This document shows positions 6,052 to 7,342 of a stretch of 7,342 nt of DNA, piece by piece. The stretch lies in assembly GCA_030039005.1 (NCBI GenBank), contig JASHQT010000401.1:1-7342 (forward strand), in the 5' to 3' direction. A program made the translations under genes and the position numbers. The stretch is from Bryobacteraceae bacterium (GTDB taxonomy: Bacteria > Acidobacteriota > Terriglobia > Bryobacterales > Bryobacteraceae). The notes below the pieces were generated by a model. That model saw nothing but the letters and a program-made list of their open reading frames with translations, had not been told where the DNA came from and did no database searches. Each line of letters starts with the position of its first letter. Position 1 is the stretch's first letter.

Positions 6052-6849
6052 ATGTCTCAAGAGTTCCATTTGTCCGATCAAGAATTGCTTCAGGCTCTCG
6101 ACGGGGAACTGACGCCCAAGGAAACGGAAAGAGCTCAATTGCACTTGGCCGCCTGTTGGGCCTGCCGGGCCCGGCAGCAGGAGATTGAGGCCGCCATTGG
6201 CGAGTTTATTCGCCTACAGCGCGGCGCACTCGACGCTCGGCTCCCCTCTGCCGACGGGCCTCGCGCCATGCTGAAGGCTCAATTGGCACAGCTGGGCACC
6301 CAGCCGCGAAGTCCTCGGCCGCGTTGGCTCCGTGGCATTTCACAACGGCTCGGTTGGGTCGCCGTCGCTCTGGTGGCGATCGCGCCGCTCGCGTATTTGG
6401 CAACACACGTCTTTCGCCTACCCCCGGCGCCCCCTATTACGGTGACCGTTCCTAATCCAGCCCTTACGCCCGGCGCGACTGTCCTGCTGAGCGACAGACA
6501 GATCTGTGGCCAAACGAGCGTGAAGAACAAACTCGTACCCGTGGCGATGCGGCGGCAAGTCTTTGCGGAATATGGGATTGGAGCGGTGGAACCCGGAGCA
6601 TACGAAGTCGACTATCTGATCACGCCGGCTCTGGGGGGAGCGGATGACATTCGCAACCTTTGGCCGGAGTCCCGTGGGTCGACGGTTTGGAACGCGCAAG
6701 TAAAAGATGCTCTGGAAGATCACCTGCGCGATCTAGTTTGCGATGGTCAGCTTGACCTGGCAACTGCCCAGCGTGAGATCGCCGGGAACTGGATCGAAGC
6801 CTACAAAAAGTACTTCCATACAAACCGTCCACTGGCAAAAAACTACTAG
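6052..6849 (+). CDS. Zinc-finger anti-sigma factor with HNH-like periplasmic domain
   Basis: A 265-residue single-pass membrane protein that should hold the preceding sigma factor inactive. Residues 1-55 form a zinc-binding anti-sigma domain with H31-xxx-C35-xx-C38 (HLAACWAC). A membrane helix lies at about 100-118 (LGWVAVALVAIAPLAYLAT), placing the C-terminal half outside the cytoplasm. That half (about 135-258) begins NPALTPGA, carries C152 and C230 that could form a disulfide, and contains YEVDYLITPALGG (184-196), NLWPES (202-207), WNAQVKDALEDHL (213-225), LVCDGQLDLATAQREIA (228-244) and NWIEAYKKYF (246-255). From memory this pattern matches a widespread exported domain with an HNH-nuclease-like core, usually 'EVDHLIPxxLGG...NLWP'. 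Here the His after the Asp is Tyr (Y188), so nuclease activity looks unlikely and a sensing or binding role more likely. It starts six bases after the sigma gene, an arrangement typical of sigma/anti-sigma pairs. Confidence 0.85.
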   Translation: MSQEFHLSDQELLQALDGELTPKETERAQLHLAACWACRARQQEIEAAIGEFIRLQRGALDARLPSADGPRAMLKAQLAQLGTQPRSPRPRWLRGISQRLGWVAVALVAIAPLAYLATHVFRLPPAPPITVTVPNPALTPGATVLLSDRQICGQTSVKNKLVPVAMRRQVFAEYGIGAVEPGAYEVDYLITPALGGADDIRNLWPESRGSTVWNAQVKDALEDHLRDLVCDGQLDLATAQREIAGNWIEAYKKYFHTNRPLAKNY

Positions 6850-6940
6850 TGGAGGCCGGCACAGGCGATCACTGGAAAGAATTTTGAACTTCGTCCCCCA
6901 AAAAGGCTGAACAGGAGGCTCACGGAAGGGACTTCAGTAT

Positions 6941-7342
6941 ATGCAGACTCTGAACCCAAGTCGGTCCGGCCGAAGTGCGCGCCGCCTACTCGTCGCTGCC
7001 CTGCTCTTGGTGTCAGCACTCTTCGTCCCCGTAGTCTGGGCCCAGCCTCCGCAAGGTGAGATCGACTTACAAGTCAAAGATCCATCGGGAGCTCCGGTCG
7101 AAGCTTCCGGAAGGCTCGAAAGCCTTCGCGGGGGTATAGCACGCGACTTCCAAACGGATCAGCAAGGAATGGTCGTCCTCGGAGGGTTGCCATTTGGACA
7201 ATACCGGGTACAAATCTCGAAGTCAGGTTTCACGACACAATCGATCACGGTCAATGTTCAGTCCGCCGCGGCGATTTCGCGCGTCGTGAACATGCAGATC
7301 GGCGCTCAGGCGGCCAGCGTTAATGTGGCTTCCGAGACGCCA
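6941..7342 (+). CDS. Exported protein with carboxypeptidase-regulatory-like domain, probable TonB-dependent receptor (N-terminal part)
   Basis: The first 134 codons are present and the frame is open to the right edge. The ATG at 6941 is preceded by GGAAGGGA (6924-6931), nine bases away, and by a farther AGGAGG (6913-6918). Residues 1-34 are a signal peptide with a basic start (RSGRSARR), a long hydrophobic core and the cleavage site VWA/Q. Residues 38-118 look like a carboxypeptidase-regulatory-like beta-sandwich: EIDLQVKDPSGAPVEA, then TDQQGMVVLGGLPFGQYRVQ and SKSGFTTQSITVNV. The following region, MQIGAQAASVNVASETP, is the usual lead-in to the plug of Oar-like TonB-dependent receptors of Acidobacteria, so an outer-membrane receptor of about 1000 residues is likely. 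The barrel is outside the window, so this is inference. It lies 91 bases after the anti-sigma gene in the same direction and may belong to the same unit, as receptor genes do in sigma-based surface-signalling systems. Confidence 0.75.
   Translation, partial: MQTLNPSRSGRSARRLLVAALLLVSALFVPVVWAQPPQGEIDLQVKDPSGAPVEASGRLESLRGGIARDFQTDQQGMVVLGGLPFGQYRVQISKSGFTTQSITVNVQSAAAISRVVNMQIGAQAASVNVASETP

Overview
The window most resembles a member of the Acidobacteriota, close to the Solibacter/Bryobacter type. This is inferred from gene content, not from a marker gene. The clues are several exported PQQ-dependent dehydrogenases side by side, a cytochrome with a C-terminal heme domain typical of Acidobacteria and Planctomycetes, a short ECF sigma factor next to a zinc-finger anti-sigma factor with an unusual periplasmic tail, and a following protein with a carboxypeptidase-regulatory-like N-terminal domain. 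The DNA is moderately GC rich. No RNA gene, insertion sequence, CRISPR array or prophage gene was seen.

Minus-strand half (1-5195). Read in the direction of transcription, it starts at 5195 with a 70-codon stub of a PQQ dehydrogenase (4983-5195). A two-heme c-type cytochrome follows (4127-4903), then a full PQQ-dependent alcohol-type dehydrogenase (2535-4130) whose start overlaps the cytochrome stop as ATGA, then a soluble PQQ-dependent glucose-dehydrogenase-type enzyme (605-2488). After a 456-base non-coding stretch holding a repeated CCGGGACG motif, another exported protein begins at 145 and leaves the window; its first residues hint at another cytochrome.

Plus-strand half (5470-7342). Diverging from the dehydrogenase operon are an ECF sigma factor (5470-6045), a membrane anti-sigma factor six bases later (6052-6849), and the start of an exported protein, probably an outer-membrane TonB-dependent receptor (6941 onwards).

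Working model. The dehydrogenases oxidise alcohols or sugars in the periplasm with PQQ and pass electrons to the di-heme cytochrome. The alcohol-type enzyme carries Asp-Tyr-Asp at the catalytic aspartate, the extra aspartate that marks lanthanide-dependent enzymes, but has Asp where the family usually has a metal-binding Glu. The divergent sigma, anti-sigma and receptor genes could form a surface-signalling unit that senses a substrate or cofactor and controls the operon. That link rests on arrangement only.
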